Made by a program: the position numbers and the translations under genes. Below, piece after piece: positions 17,843 to 26,058 of a stretch of 64,000 bases of DNA (position 1 is the stretch's first letter; the number at the start of each line of letters is the position of its first letter). This DNA is from Nostoc paludosum FACHB-159 (GTDB taxonomy: Bacteria > Cyanobacteriota > Cyanobacteriia > Cyanobacteriales > Nostocaceae): positions 62,001 to 126,000 of the forward strand of contig NZ_JACJTU010000020.1 of the NCBI RefSeq assembly GCF_014698835.1, written 5' to 3'. Under the pieces are notes generated by a model. That model was given only the letters and a program-made list of their open reading frames with translations, was not told the origin of the DNA and made no database searches.

Positions 17843-17887
17843 TTGAGGCTATAAATGGTTAACTGATACACCAATTTATAGCCTCAA
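17843..17887 (+). promoter_or_regulatory. Perfect 14-bp inverted repeat just upstream of a ribosome site
   Basis: TTGAGGCTATAAAT (17843-17856) and ATTTATAGCCTCAA (17874-17887) pair perfectly around a 17-base loop. The right arm ends five bases before AGGAAG (17893-17898) and 14 bases before the ATG of the methyltransferase. It could be a 5'UTR hairpin or an operator. Confidence 0.6.
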
Positions 17888-17901
17888 AAATTAGGAAGTG
17901 G

Positions 17902-18561
17902 ATGATGAGTGTAAACCAAATTTGTGGAGAATTACCAAATCAATTTTATGTAAACTTTGGTAAAAGTTTTGTTGGCTGGATGATGGCTAAACGTAGCAGT
18001 ATTTATCATAAAGAGCTAGGCGATCGCAAACGCTCTCTTTTTGCCAATCTCGAAGGTAAAGTATTAGAAATTAGCCCGCGAGACGGTTCTAACTTACGCT
18101 ACTATCCTCCCAATATCCACTTAATAGGAATGGAGCCAGATCTACAGATGCATTCCTATCTCCGAAAACAAGCAAAAGAACTGGGTTTAAACATCGATAT
18201 CCGCTTTGGTAATGGTGAATGGCTAGACATTGAAGATAACAGCGTTGATACCGTTGTCACTACATTACTTTTATGCTCAGTGCCGAATATCAACTACACA
18301 TTACAGGCAATTTTAAGAGTACTCAAACCAGGTGGACGTTTTTTATTTATTGAACACATCGCCGCACCTCAAGGAAGTTTATTGCGAAAAGTGCAAAATA
18401 CTATTAGTCCAGTTTGGAAAACGTTAACCGATAATTGCTATCCAAATAGAGAAATTGACATTGCCTTAGAAAAAGCTGGTTTTACCAGCATCAATTATGA
18501 GTATTTTCAAGTCAGATTGCCGATTGTCAGTCCTCATATTATCGGTATAGCAACAAAATGA
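17902..18561 (+). CDS. Class I SAM-dependent methyltransferase
   Basis: 219 aa with the Methyltransf_11 layout. Motif I is VLEISPRDGSNLRYY, which departs from the usual E-x-G-x-G by having Ser and Arg where glycines stand. An acidic residue follows in GMEPD, then DNSVDTVVTTLLLCSVPN (motif II region) and RVLKPGGRFLFIEHI (post-motif). The pattern resembles METTL7-like or phospholipid/quinone methyltransferases, but the substrate cannot be told. A good ribosome site (AGGAAG) precedes ATG 17902 and a perfect hairpin precedes that. The two substitutions in motif I could weaken SAM binding. Confidence 0.85.
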   Translation: MMSVNQICGELPNQFYVNFGKSFVGWMMAKRSSIYHKELGDRKRSLFANLEGKVLEISPRDGSNLRYYPPNIHLIGMEPDLQMHSYLRKQAKELGLNIDIRFGNGEWLDIEDNSVDTVVTTLLLCSVPNINYTLQAILRVLKPGGRFLFIEHIAAPQGSLLRKVQNTISPVWKTLTDNCYPNREIDIALEKAGFTSINYEYFQVRLPIVSPHIIGIATK

Positions 18562-18936
18562 AAAAAATATATTTTTAATAAACATTTTTTGATGTAGCGA
18601 TTCCCAGTTAAGTGAGGTACAGAACCAATGTTTTTAACGCAGAGGAGCGTGATGAAGTTAAACCACCTATACGTATTCCAAGAATATGCAACCTGCTGTA
18701 AATTTAGCCTCTGAGAACCCCACCCCCAAACCCTCCTCGGATACATCTATCGAAGCAGGTGTAATTCCCCTTAGGATGCGCCAACTTCCAGCGTTTGGAA
18801 CTTCCCCCAAGGGAGACACGGTGAGTTTTTTCAATCGGTAATTAGACGGATATGATATAAATCATCAGCCACCATCTTTTTCACCCTTAAAATGGAATTA
18901 ATATATTAATTACAAATAGCTACTAGGTATATTCCC
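18562..18936. other. Intergenic with remnants of dispersed repeats
   Basis: The stretch 18720-18825 (CACCCCCAAACCCTCC, GATGCGCCAACTTCCAGCG, TTCCCCCAAGGGAG) has the GC-rich look of small dispersed repeats. The last 100 bp are AT-rich and should contain the promoter of the protease gene. No gene seen. Confidence 0.5.
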
Positions 18937-21450
18937 TTGATTTGGCCTCGATTGCGTCGAAAAAACACGTTAGGATTAACAATATTTTTACTGCTACTGT
19001 TCATAACATTAGTTGCGGTGTTACAACTTTCCCCAAAACAACCGCAGCGAGTAGAACACAACAGCAATTATGCGATACATATTCAACAAGATTTTAATCA
19101 ACCTAGTTTTTATCCCGTTACAAAAATTCCCCCTGCAAATCTTTATAAACCTATTGCAGACTGGGTAGGAAGATTGATTTTACCAACAAAACAGCAATTA
19201 GCAGATAATTTAGATTGGGTGTGGCTAGAAGTACAACATGCACCACCGACAGCACAAAGTTTAGTAGGAAAGATTGTGCGTCTGGAGTGGAAAAAAAATC
19301 AAGATTTACTGGCTGAAGTTCAAGCTGTAACGCGAGATGTAAATTTTACTAGCCAAGTAATTAAAAGTCAAAAACAAGGAAATATTCATCCCTTTCGACT
19401 CAATGGAATTCATCAGGTAGGGAGGCTACGTTCTTTGGCTGGGGCGAATCCTCTTGACGATACAATTGTTGCTTTAGATTCCCATACAATCATTACGGAA
19501 AGTCAAGGAAAACCGCTTTTACAAATTGAACGCGAACCTGTTTTAGTGACTGGTAGATTTTATGGTTTGGTAAAAATTATTAAACCCGATCGCACAACTT
19601 TTTCCTCAACCAAAAATCAAAAAAGTACTGACTATTTTTTGGTACAGCATTACAACCCTACTTCTAAGAAGTTTGATGGTGTTTCCGAAACTATTCGCAT
19701 TCCCCAACAAGTTATAGATACGCGAAATTTTGCCCCTTCAAGTCCACAGCAAATTGAAAGGTCACCTGCGGGTAGTGAAGGATGGTATATTTACGGTGCT
19801 GAAGATATCAATGGTGTATTTACTGTGGGGGCGATCGCACCTCGTTCTCTCTTTCGCATCCAACCCAATCAAAGCATTACTGGCAAAGAATCAGTACTGA
19901 ATTACATCAAAACTGCAAATTGGCAAAATACGGAGAAAAATAAAGGCCAATTTAATACTCTTTTGTTAAACCCAGTAGAAACTGGTAATTTACCCAATCA
20001 ATCGATCTCAAAATGGCAAGAAGGCGACAAAGCGATTTTGCTGCACCTATTCGGTGGAATTGGGGGACGTAAAGCTGAAACTCTCGGAGTACCTTATACT
20101 GTCACCGGACATTTTGCTTTTGGAATTGCAGAAGTTGTCCGGGACGAGTTTACTAACGAATTACGCTTCGAGGCGAAATATCATCAAATTTATGCCCATA
20201 ATCCGGATGGAATTATTGCTGGAACGCATACATGGGCTGATTATATGGGTAACTTACAACGCGGCTGGCTAGCGACGCGTCCGGTATCAGATATTCTGAT
20301 CGAATTTGACCCTGTAACCCAAGATTATGATTTTGATGGAGTGAAACTTTCGCCTTTAGACCAGTTACAGCAAAAATTACAGATGAAAATGGCCCGTTAT
20401 CGGGTTGGTGATGGTACTGGTGGGGCAATGGTATCACCTGCAACTTCCTGCATTCAGGACTCTAGCCAAGCGCTGTATGCAGCGATACTAGCAATTAAAA
20501 ATCAAGTCGCTACAAGTCCTCAAATTCAAATTTGGTTAAACACTAACCCTAATCATCCACAAACCTTACGCTTTCAACAGTTAATTAAATTAGGTCAAGC
20601 TTTAGAAAAACAATTAGCACCTTTGGGGATAGTCCGGGCTGACTGGCAGAGTCAAGCAAGTATACTCGCAGGTACAGGAATCGGCAAAACCACGGAACCA
20701 TTTCAAGATGGGAGTATTTGGGCTGGTTTGACAACATGGCGAACAATTATGCCAAGACAAGCACAGGACGAACTCGCCGCAATATTTTTAAAACACGGTG
20801 CAATTATCCAAGTGTGGCGAACTAATCAAGTAGGCGGTTGGCAGGCTGATATCGTCCCCATTGCCCCAACAGTAGTTTTCGGACAAATCCAGATTCCCTT
20901 TACCAATATTTCACCACTATCAATTCTTTTGAATCGTTTTTTAGCATCGTTAGTAATTCCCAGCTTTCAAGACTGGTTACTTGTTGTTTTGCTGTTGGGA
21001 ATTTATAGTGCGATCGCCATACCTATTGGCTGGAAATTTGAGTTTTTACAGATACAAATCTGGTCTGGAAATTGGCTCGATCAAAGCTTATTGATATTGC
21101 GTTGCTTATTTGCACCTGCAATTTTAGAAGAGTTAATTTTTCGAGTTTTTCTAGTTCCTCATCCAACAGAAAATATCAATTTTTCTGATTGGTTATTGTG
21201 GGTAACTATCAGCTTGTTATTATTTATTCTGTATCATCCATTGAATGCTAAGACATTTTTTAAAGCAGGATTATCCACATTTTTTAATTTGGTTTTTCTG
21301 AGTTTAGCTGCATTATTAGGAATTACATGTACAGTGGCCTATGCGCTTACAGGTTCGTTGTGGGTAATAGTTTTAATTCACTGGGTTGTGGTAGTAGTTT
21401 GGTTAATTGTTTTTGGAGGGATGGGAAAATTAGCAGATTCCTCTAAATAA
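18937..21450 (+). CDS. CPBP-family intramembrane metalloprotease with large N-terminal domain
   Basis: 837 aa. After a cytoplasmic start (MIWPRLRRKN) comes a membrane span (about 12-31), then some 630 residues of presumably periplasmic or lumenal sequence of unknown fold. The C-terminal about 170 residues are multi-pass and carry the CPBP/Abi signature: Glu731-Glu732 and Arg736 in EELIFR, and histidines in LFILYHPLN and VLIHW. In CPBP proteases (Rce1 relatives) these residues activate water for cleavage within the membrane. Proteins of this architecture occur in cyanobacteria; the substrate is unknown. The start is a TTG at 18937 with AGGT about nine bases upstream; no in-frame ATG is nearby. 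Confidence 0.85.
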   Translation: MIWPRLRRKNTLGLTIFLLLLFITLVAVLQLSPKQPQRVEHNSNYAIHIQQDFNQPSFYPVTKIPPANLYKPIADWVGRLILPTKQQLADNLDWVWLEVQHAPPTAQSLVGKIVRLEWKKNQDLLAEVQAVTRDVNFTSQVIKSQKQGNIHPFRLNGIHQVGRLRSLAGANPLDDTIVALDSHTIITESQGKPLLQIEREPVLVTGRFYGLVKIIKPDRTTFSSTKNQKSTDYFLVQHYNPTSKKFDGVSETIRIPQQVIDTRNFAPSSPQQIERSPAGSEGWYIYGAEDINGVFTVGAIAPRSLFRIQPNQSITGKESVLNYIKTANWQNTEKNKGQFNTLLLNPVETGNLPNQSISKWQEGDKAILLHLFGGIGGRKAETLGVPYTVTGHFAFGIAEVVRDEFTNELRFEAKYHQIYAHNPDGIIAGTHTWADYMGNLQRGWLATRPVSDILIEFDPVTQDYDFDGVKLSPLDQLQQKLQMKMARYRVGDGTGGAMVSPATSCIQDSSQALYAAILAIKNQVATSPQIQIWLNTNPNHPQTLRFQQLIKLGQALEKQLAPLGIVRADWQSQASILAGTGIGKTTEPFQDGSIWAGLTTWRTIMPRQAQDELAAIFLKHGAIIQVWRTNQVGGWQADIVPIAPTVVFGQIQIPFTNISPLSILLNRFLASLVIPSFQDWLLVVLLLGIYSAIAIPIGWKFEFLQIQIWSGNWLDQSLLILRCLFAPAILEELIFRVFLVPHPTENINFSDWLLWVTISLLLFILYHPLNAKTFFKAGLSTFFNLVFLSLAALLGITCTVAYALTGSLWVIVLIHWVVVVVWLIVFGGMGKLADSSK

Positions 21451-21756
21451 CTTGAAGAAGGCAGGAGGCAGGAGGCAGAAGGCAGAAGGCAGGAGGCAGG
21501 AGGCACTTATGTTTCGTAAGAAAGGGGGAAGCTACGCAACAAATGGGGATTCAAAACCAACCATACCAAAGCCACCAAATTGGAAATTTGGTGGGGGTTT
21601 TAAACCCTTGCTCCCAAGGCGTCGCACTTTTACGGTGACGCTCCTGCGTCGTTGGACATTTTAAAAACTTGAATGCCAGGCATAGTAAGACTTTTTACCT
21701 CCTGCCTTCTGCCTCCTGCCCTCTGCCTTTCTTGATAAATCAGCCCTCAATCCCCA
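21451..21756. repeat. Facing AGGCAGG / CCTGCCT arrays with other repeat fragments
   Basis: AGGCAGGAGGCAGAAGGC units at about 21460-21505 face CTCCTGCCTTCTGCCTCC units at about 21700-21728. Between them is a patch, CCAAATTGGAAATTTGGTGG, with internal inverted repeats and CGGTGACGCTCCTGCGTCG. A 70-codon ORF across it is repeat translation. It separates two convergent genes. Confidence 0.85.
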
Positions 21757-22539
21757 TTAACTCGAAGCACTGGTATAAAACCGCAACGCAAATCGCCAAA
21801 ACCAAGTAGAAACAAAAAATAACACCAGTGCCAATACTCCTGCACCAATCACCCAGGTAATTTCACCTCGACCTAGCATCGCTTGGGCTGGTATTGTTGT
21901 TAAAAAACTTACTGGTACTACAAAGGTGAAGAAAAACCGATAAACAGTTGGAAAAGCTGTGATTGGATATCTTCCAGCTTCTAATAAACTACGCAATACT
22001 TCAGTAACGTTGTATATTTTTACAAACCAAATAGTAAAAGAGCCAAGTATAAACCATAGGCTGTATAGAATTACTAAGCCAAACAACAACGGCACTACAC
22101 TGAATAAATACTTGTCTATTCCTACACCCAGACGTTGGCCTGCGTAGCCAATGATGATGGAGCCAAAGATTAAATCTGGTACTCCCCAAGGTGAAATGGT
22201 GTGGGTGGAAAGCCAAAACTGACTGCGAATGGGTTTCAATAATATAAAGTCAAGAGTGCCTTCTTGCACATGGCGGACAATGCGATTTAAGTTCGGTGCG
22301 AGAAAAGTGGCGGAAAACCCCTGCAATAAAGTAAAAATTCCTAGAACTACTAAAGCTGCTTCCCATGACCAGCCAGCAAAAGTGTAGCCGGTGCGGTAAA
22401 ACAAGAATAGTCCAAAGAGGCTACCAACAAGATTCCCCAAGCTGCTGAGGCTAGCTATAACAAAGTTGATGCGATACTCTAACTCAGATGCGATCGCCGC
22501 ACTCCAAAATAATCTTAGTACTTTCAGATATCTTTGCAT
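21757..22539 (-). CDS. ABC-2 family transporter permease
   Basis: 260 aa with six membrane segments, matching the DUF990/ABC2_membrane_6 group of ABC-2 exporter permeases (MQRYLKVLRLFWSAAIASEL at the N-terminus, HVQEGTLDFILLKPIRSQFW in the first long loop, then GRYPITAFPTVYRFFF). In this group the permease usually lies next to a second, related permease and an ATPase; neither is adjacent here, so partners must be encoded elsewhere. The substrate is unknown. Start is ATG 22539. The promoter region is shared divergently with the DedA gene. Confidence 0.85.
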   Translation of the reverse strand: MQRYLKVLRLFWSAAIASELEYRINFVIASLSSLGNLVGSLFGLFLFYRTGYTFAGWSWEAALVVLGIFTLLQGFSATFLAPNLNRIVRHVQEGTLDFILLKPIRSQFWLSTHTISPWGVPDLIFGSIIIGYAGQRLGVGIDKYLFSVVPLLFGLVILYSLWFILGSFTIWFVKIYNVTEVLRSLLEAGRYPITAFPTVYRFFFTFVVPVSFLTTIPAQAMLGRGEITWVIGAGVLALVLFFVSTWFWRFALRFYTSASS

Positions 22540-22674
22540 CCTGCACCCCTGAGCCGATATTGACTTTAAAAAATAACAAAAGAACTTTACATAAATTTAA
22601 TATTACTTTTTATTCAAAAAAATTGCACAACGTTAAGATGTTCTGGATATATCTATTCAAAGCTGGGAAATTTT

Positions 22675-23280
22675 ATGCATTTTGATTTACCACAACTTAT
22701 TAAATCCCTTGGCTACTTTGGGGTGTGGGCAATTATCTTTGCTGAATCTGGCTTGTTAATTGGTTTTTTTCTGCCTGGGGATAGTTTGTTATTCACTGCT
22801 GGATTTATTGCATCTCAAAATTTACTCAACATTTGGGTTCTGATTTTTGGTGCTTTTGTTTGTGCAGTCTTGGGTGACAATGTTGGCTATTTTACTGGGC
22901 ATAAATTTGGCAGAAGACTATTTCAGAAGGAAGATTCGTGGTTATTTCATAAAAAACACATTGTTAAAACCCAAAATTTTTACGAACAACACGGCAAGAA
23001 AACGATTGTTCTAGCACGTTTTTTACCAATTGTACGGACTTTTGCGCCAATTGTAGCGGGTATTGGTGCTATGCATTACCGGACATTTATGTCTTATAAC
23101 TTAATTGGTGGCTTTATTTGGACTTTTGGCATCACTTTGTTAGGATTTTTCTTAGGAAAATCTTTACCGCCCGAACAGGTAGATAAATATTTATTACCAA
23201 TTATTGGATTAATTATTGTTATTTCTTTAGTGCCATCAGTTATTCATGTCATACAAGAAAATAGAGCAAACAAAGATTGA
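22675..23280 (+). CDS. DedA family membrane protein
   Basis: 201 aa, the usual DedA length. The conserved features are present: GLLIGFFLPGDSLLFTAGF, LGDNVGYFTGHKFGR, and the arginine motif ARFLPIVRTFAPIVAGIGAM. DedA proteins are lipid scramblases or flippases (for example for undecaprenyl phosphate or phospholipids) linked to membrane homeostasis. The Glu, Asp and Arg residues needed for function in E. coli homologues (FAESG, PGDSL, RFxPxxR) are kept. Start is ATG 22675 and the gene stands alone. Confidence 0.9.
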   Translation: MHFDLPQLIKSLGYFGVWAIIFAESGLLIGFFLPGDSLLFTAGFIASQNLLNIWVLIFGAFVCAVLGDNVGYFTGHKFGRRLFQKEDSWLFHKKHIVKTQNFYEQHGKKTIVLARFLPIVRTFAPIVAGIGAMHYRTFMSYNLIGGFIWTFGITLLGFFLGKSLPPEQVDKYLLPIIGLIIVISLVPSVIHVIQENRANKD

Positions 23281-23389
23281 AAATATGTAATAACTTAGAA
23301 TTGAGAAGTCAGAATTCAGGAGTCAGAAGTGAGAAGGTAGAATTCACAATTAAAGGATAAAGCGGCTTGGGTTTTTAGACTAGCGGCAA

Positions 23390-24060
23390 GATTTTATGTT
23401 TTTCTGAAACATCAATCTCCATCTATTTCTAGAAAACCTGATTTTTTTCGCAATTGCTACACTTTTTATTGTGGTTGTGAACAAGGGCTGGAAAAAGGCC
23501 AAAACCTACACTTTGCCTTTACTGTTTACTATTTGGTATAAAATTTAGTTTGGCTAAGTAGAAGTATTAGGAATACTACCGCCCTTATTAGTAATGTTAT
23601 TGTGGGGTGTATGGTGGAGCGATGTCTACGATCGTCACTGAGCTTGTCGTACCCCTACGGGGAAGCAAGCTACGCGGAGCGTCTCGTAGAGAAGTGCGGG
23701 CTACGCCTACGCGCTGTTTTAGCTGTATTTAGCTCGTATTTTATCGCATTAGGCTGACAAATCATTGCCGAGAGGGTCGCCTACAAAGACTTGCAAAATG
23801 TAATGTGGGCGATGATTCCTTATATATACTTACCGTACCGTTTCTGCCAGTTATATTAGAGTTTAAGAATTTTAGGTTCTGAAAGTAACTTACTGTCAAT
23901 GTGATATTTATTAATTTTTCAATTGGTGCAGTGGATTGTCAATTACCCTATAAATGTATCACCATTGCCTTGGCTGTTTCCCTGGGAAGTCGAACAAAAT
24001 ATAGATGGGGAGAATAATAACTCCTCACTCACTAGTCAACAGTCAACACTTCCTGTTTAG
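23390..24060 (+). pseudogene. Decayed membrane-protein gene, possibly a glycosyltransferase
   Basis: This 0.8-kb gap has coding-like fragments on the plus strand, split by stops and frame changes: 'VVVNKGWKKAKTYTLPLLFT', 'LGILPPLLVMLLWGVWWSDV', and a final open piece 'YLLIFQLVQWIVNYP' followed by 'NVSPLPWLFPWEVEQ', ending at a stop near 24060. The hydrophobic pieces and the PLPWLFPWE ending look like the C-terminus of a multi-pass glycosyltransferase (GT39/ArnT type), but identity is uncertain. A small dispersed repeat (23648-23694) is embedded in it. Confidence 0.45.
23648..23694. repeat. 47-bp small dispersed repeat
   Basis: Begins CGTACCCCTACGGGGAAGCA and ends CTCGTAGAGAAG; it contains the nested palindrome CCCCTACGGGG. 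A copy with one mismatch is at 59705-59751. Confidence 0.9.
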
Positions 24061-24090
24061 CCAATGCCCTATTCTTCTGGACGTTAGAGT

Positions 24091-25818
24091 TTGAAAAAGC
24101 GTTATAATTATTGGCTACTGCTACCTTATATCCGACCCCAGTGGCGAACCATCACTAAGGGATTTATTGGCATTTTTGGATATGTGCTGGCAACATTAGT
24201 GTTAATCAATCTTGCCGGGAAATTGGCAATTCCCTTCGGACAAGGTAATGTAGTAGCGATCGTCCAAGTAACTGGGATTTGTGCCTTAATCTTTCTTGTG
24301 AGAGCCTTGTTCCAGTCTATACAAGATATGTACATGGCGAAAGCTGCTTTAAAAGTTGCTTTTCATCTCCGCCAGCAATTATACTCACATCTCCAAAAGC
24401 TAAATCTCAGCTATTTTGAAACAACAAAAGCAGGTGATTTATCTTACCGCCTCACTGAAGATGTTGACCGAGTTGGTGAAGTGGTAAATAAAATATTTCA
24501 CGAGTTTATTCCCTGTATTTTGCAGCTGGTGGCAATTGCAATTTACATGATTTGTTTGAATTGGCAATTGACATTAGTAGCGGTGATAGTTGCACCACTA
24601 ATCGCTATTTTAATCACCTGGTTTGGTAAACACTTAAGCAAGTATTCTTTAAAAAGTCAAAATCGGGTGTCGGGTTTATCTGCTATTATCTCAGAAATTT
24701 TTACCGGTATCCGTTTGGTACAAGCTTTTGCGGCGGAAAATTACGAAATTGCCCGTTCTGGTTCTGAAGCAGAACGCAGTCTGAAAGCAAAATATTCCGC
24801 CCAACGGATAAAAGCAATGAAAATTCCCATTGTGGGATTTTTAGAAACCTCAATTGTCTTATCTTTATTGATAGTGGGGGCGTGGCAAATTTCCCAAGAC
24901 AATTTGACAATAGCTAATTTTTTTAGTTATCTGGCGGCGGTAGTGCTGTTAATCGATCCCATCAGTCACATTAGTAAAAACTACAATCAATTTCAGCAAG
25001 GCGAAGCATCTATTGGCCGGGTTTTTGAGTTAATGGCAATTCAACCGACAGTGATGGAAAAACCAAATGCGATCGCTTTACCTCCAGTCAAAGGGCAAGT
25101 AGAATATCGTCATGTTTCTTTTGGCTATCAACCAGGGGAACGTGTATTAAAGGATATCAGCTTTTTGGTATCACCGGGTGAAGCGATCGCTATTATAGGA
25201 ACTTCTGCTGCTAGTAAAACCACATTTGTAAATCTCTTACCCCGTTTTTACGATCCTAAAGTTGGTCAAATCTTAATTGACGGTATTGATATTCGGGATG
25301 TGAAGTTAAATAGTCTGCGGCGACAAATTGGCATTGTTCCCCAACAAAGCATCATCTTTTCTGGAACAATTGCCCAGAATATCGCTTTTGGGCAAGACTT
25401 TTTTGATATGCAAGAAGTGACAGCAGCAGCAAAAATTGCTAACGCCCATGAATTTATTAACGAATTACCAGAAGGTTATCGTACTTGGGTGGGCGAAGGT
25501 GGGGTAAACTTATCATTAGGGCAAAGACAAAGAATTGCGATCGCTCGTGCCGTTCACCTCAACCCACAAATTTTGATTCTTGATGAAGCCACATCTGCAT
25601 TAGATTCCGAGTCAGAAGCTTTGGTGCAGCAAGCGTTAGAAAGACTGATGGAAAACCGGACAGTGTTGATTATTGCCTATCGTTTATCAACAATTAAAAG
25701 GTGCGATCGTATTTTAGTTCTCGAACAAGGAAAAATTATCGAATCAGGCAGCCATGAAGAATTATTAACCATAAAAAAGGGTCGCTATGCCCAATTTTAT
25801 GGTCAAGAATTTAGTTAA
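24091..25818 (+). CDS. ABC exporter (membrane domain + ATPase) with altered ATPase motifs
   Basis: 575 aa with the layout of a half-size type I exporter such as HepA or MsbA: six membrane helices to about 300, then the nucleotide-binding domain. The domain departs from consensus at three sites. Walker A (370-378) reads GTSAASKTT, with Ala and Ser replacing two glycines; the signature (474-478) is LSLGQ, not LSGGQ; and the switch histidine is Tyr530 (IIAYRLSTI). Walker B (ILILDEATSALD, Glu499) is normal. ATP hydrolysis is therefore doubtful. It begins with a TTG (24091) directly after a decayed membrane-protein gene. It could be a decaying exporter or the inactive half of a heterodimer. Confidence 0.85.
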   Translation: MKKRYNYWLLLPYIRPQWRTITKGFIGIFGYVLATLVLINLAGKLAIPFGQGNVVAIVQVTGICALIFLVRALFQSIQDMYMAKAALKVAFHLRQQLYSHLQKLNLSYFETTKAGDLSYRLTEDVDRVGEVVNKIFHEFIPCILQLVAIAIYMICLNWQLTLVAVIVAPLIAILITWFGKHLSKYSLKSQNRVSGLSAIISEIFTGIRLVQAFAAENYEIARSGSEAERSLKAKYSAQRIKAMKIPIVGFLETSIVLSLLIVGAWQISQDNLTIANFFSYLAAVVLLIDPISHISKNYNQFQQGEASIGRVFELMAIQPTVMEKPNAIALPPVKGQVEYRHVSFGYQPGERVLKDISFLVSPGEAIAIIGTSAASKTTFVNLLPRFYDPKVGQILIDGIDIRDVKLNSLRRQIGIVPQQSIIFSGTIAQNIAFGQDFFDMQEVTAAAKIANAHEFINELPEGYRTWVGEGGVNLSLGQRQRIAIARAVHLNPQILILDEATSALDSESEALVQQALERLMENRTVLIIAYRLSTIKRCDRILVLEQGKIIESGSHEELLTIKKGRYAQFYGQEFS

Positions 25819-25872
25819 GCTGAACTGCTTAATAAACTACGGAATGCAATCAGAAAAGACATTTTTTGTAGC

Positions 25873-26010
25873 TTAGCGACCGGTCATTTGCTCCAGCTTT
25901 TCTGGATACCGAGCGCCTTGCACCGCAATCACCGCACCTGCTACATCTTCAATTGGTACGTTCGGGTCAACCCGGTGCTGGCAAGCCAACAGAGACGAAC
26001 TGACTGCGCG
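25873..26010 (-). pseudogene. C-terminal gene fragment, unidentified
   Basis: An open stretch of 45 codons on the minus strand reads AVSSSLLACQHRVDPNVPIE, then DVAGAVIAVQGARYPEKLEQ and MTGR before a stop. Its regular, protein-like composition with no start suggests the tail of a lost gene. No family was recognised. Confidence 0.4.
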
Positions 26011-26058
26011 TTAATATTCTGTGCATCTTCATGCAGAATTGGTATTAATGTGATTTAA

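Noticed and set aside
21452..21664. 70-codon ORF after the CPBP protease
   Set aside because: It is made of AGGCAGG repeats and repeat fragments.
23640..23720. Small RNA gene suggested by nested hairpins
   Set aside because: The segment matches a dispersed repeat also at 59705-59751, which explains the structure better.
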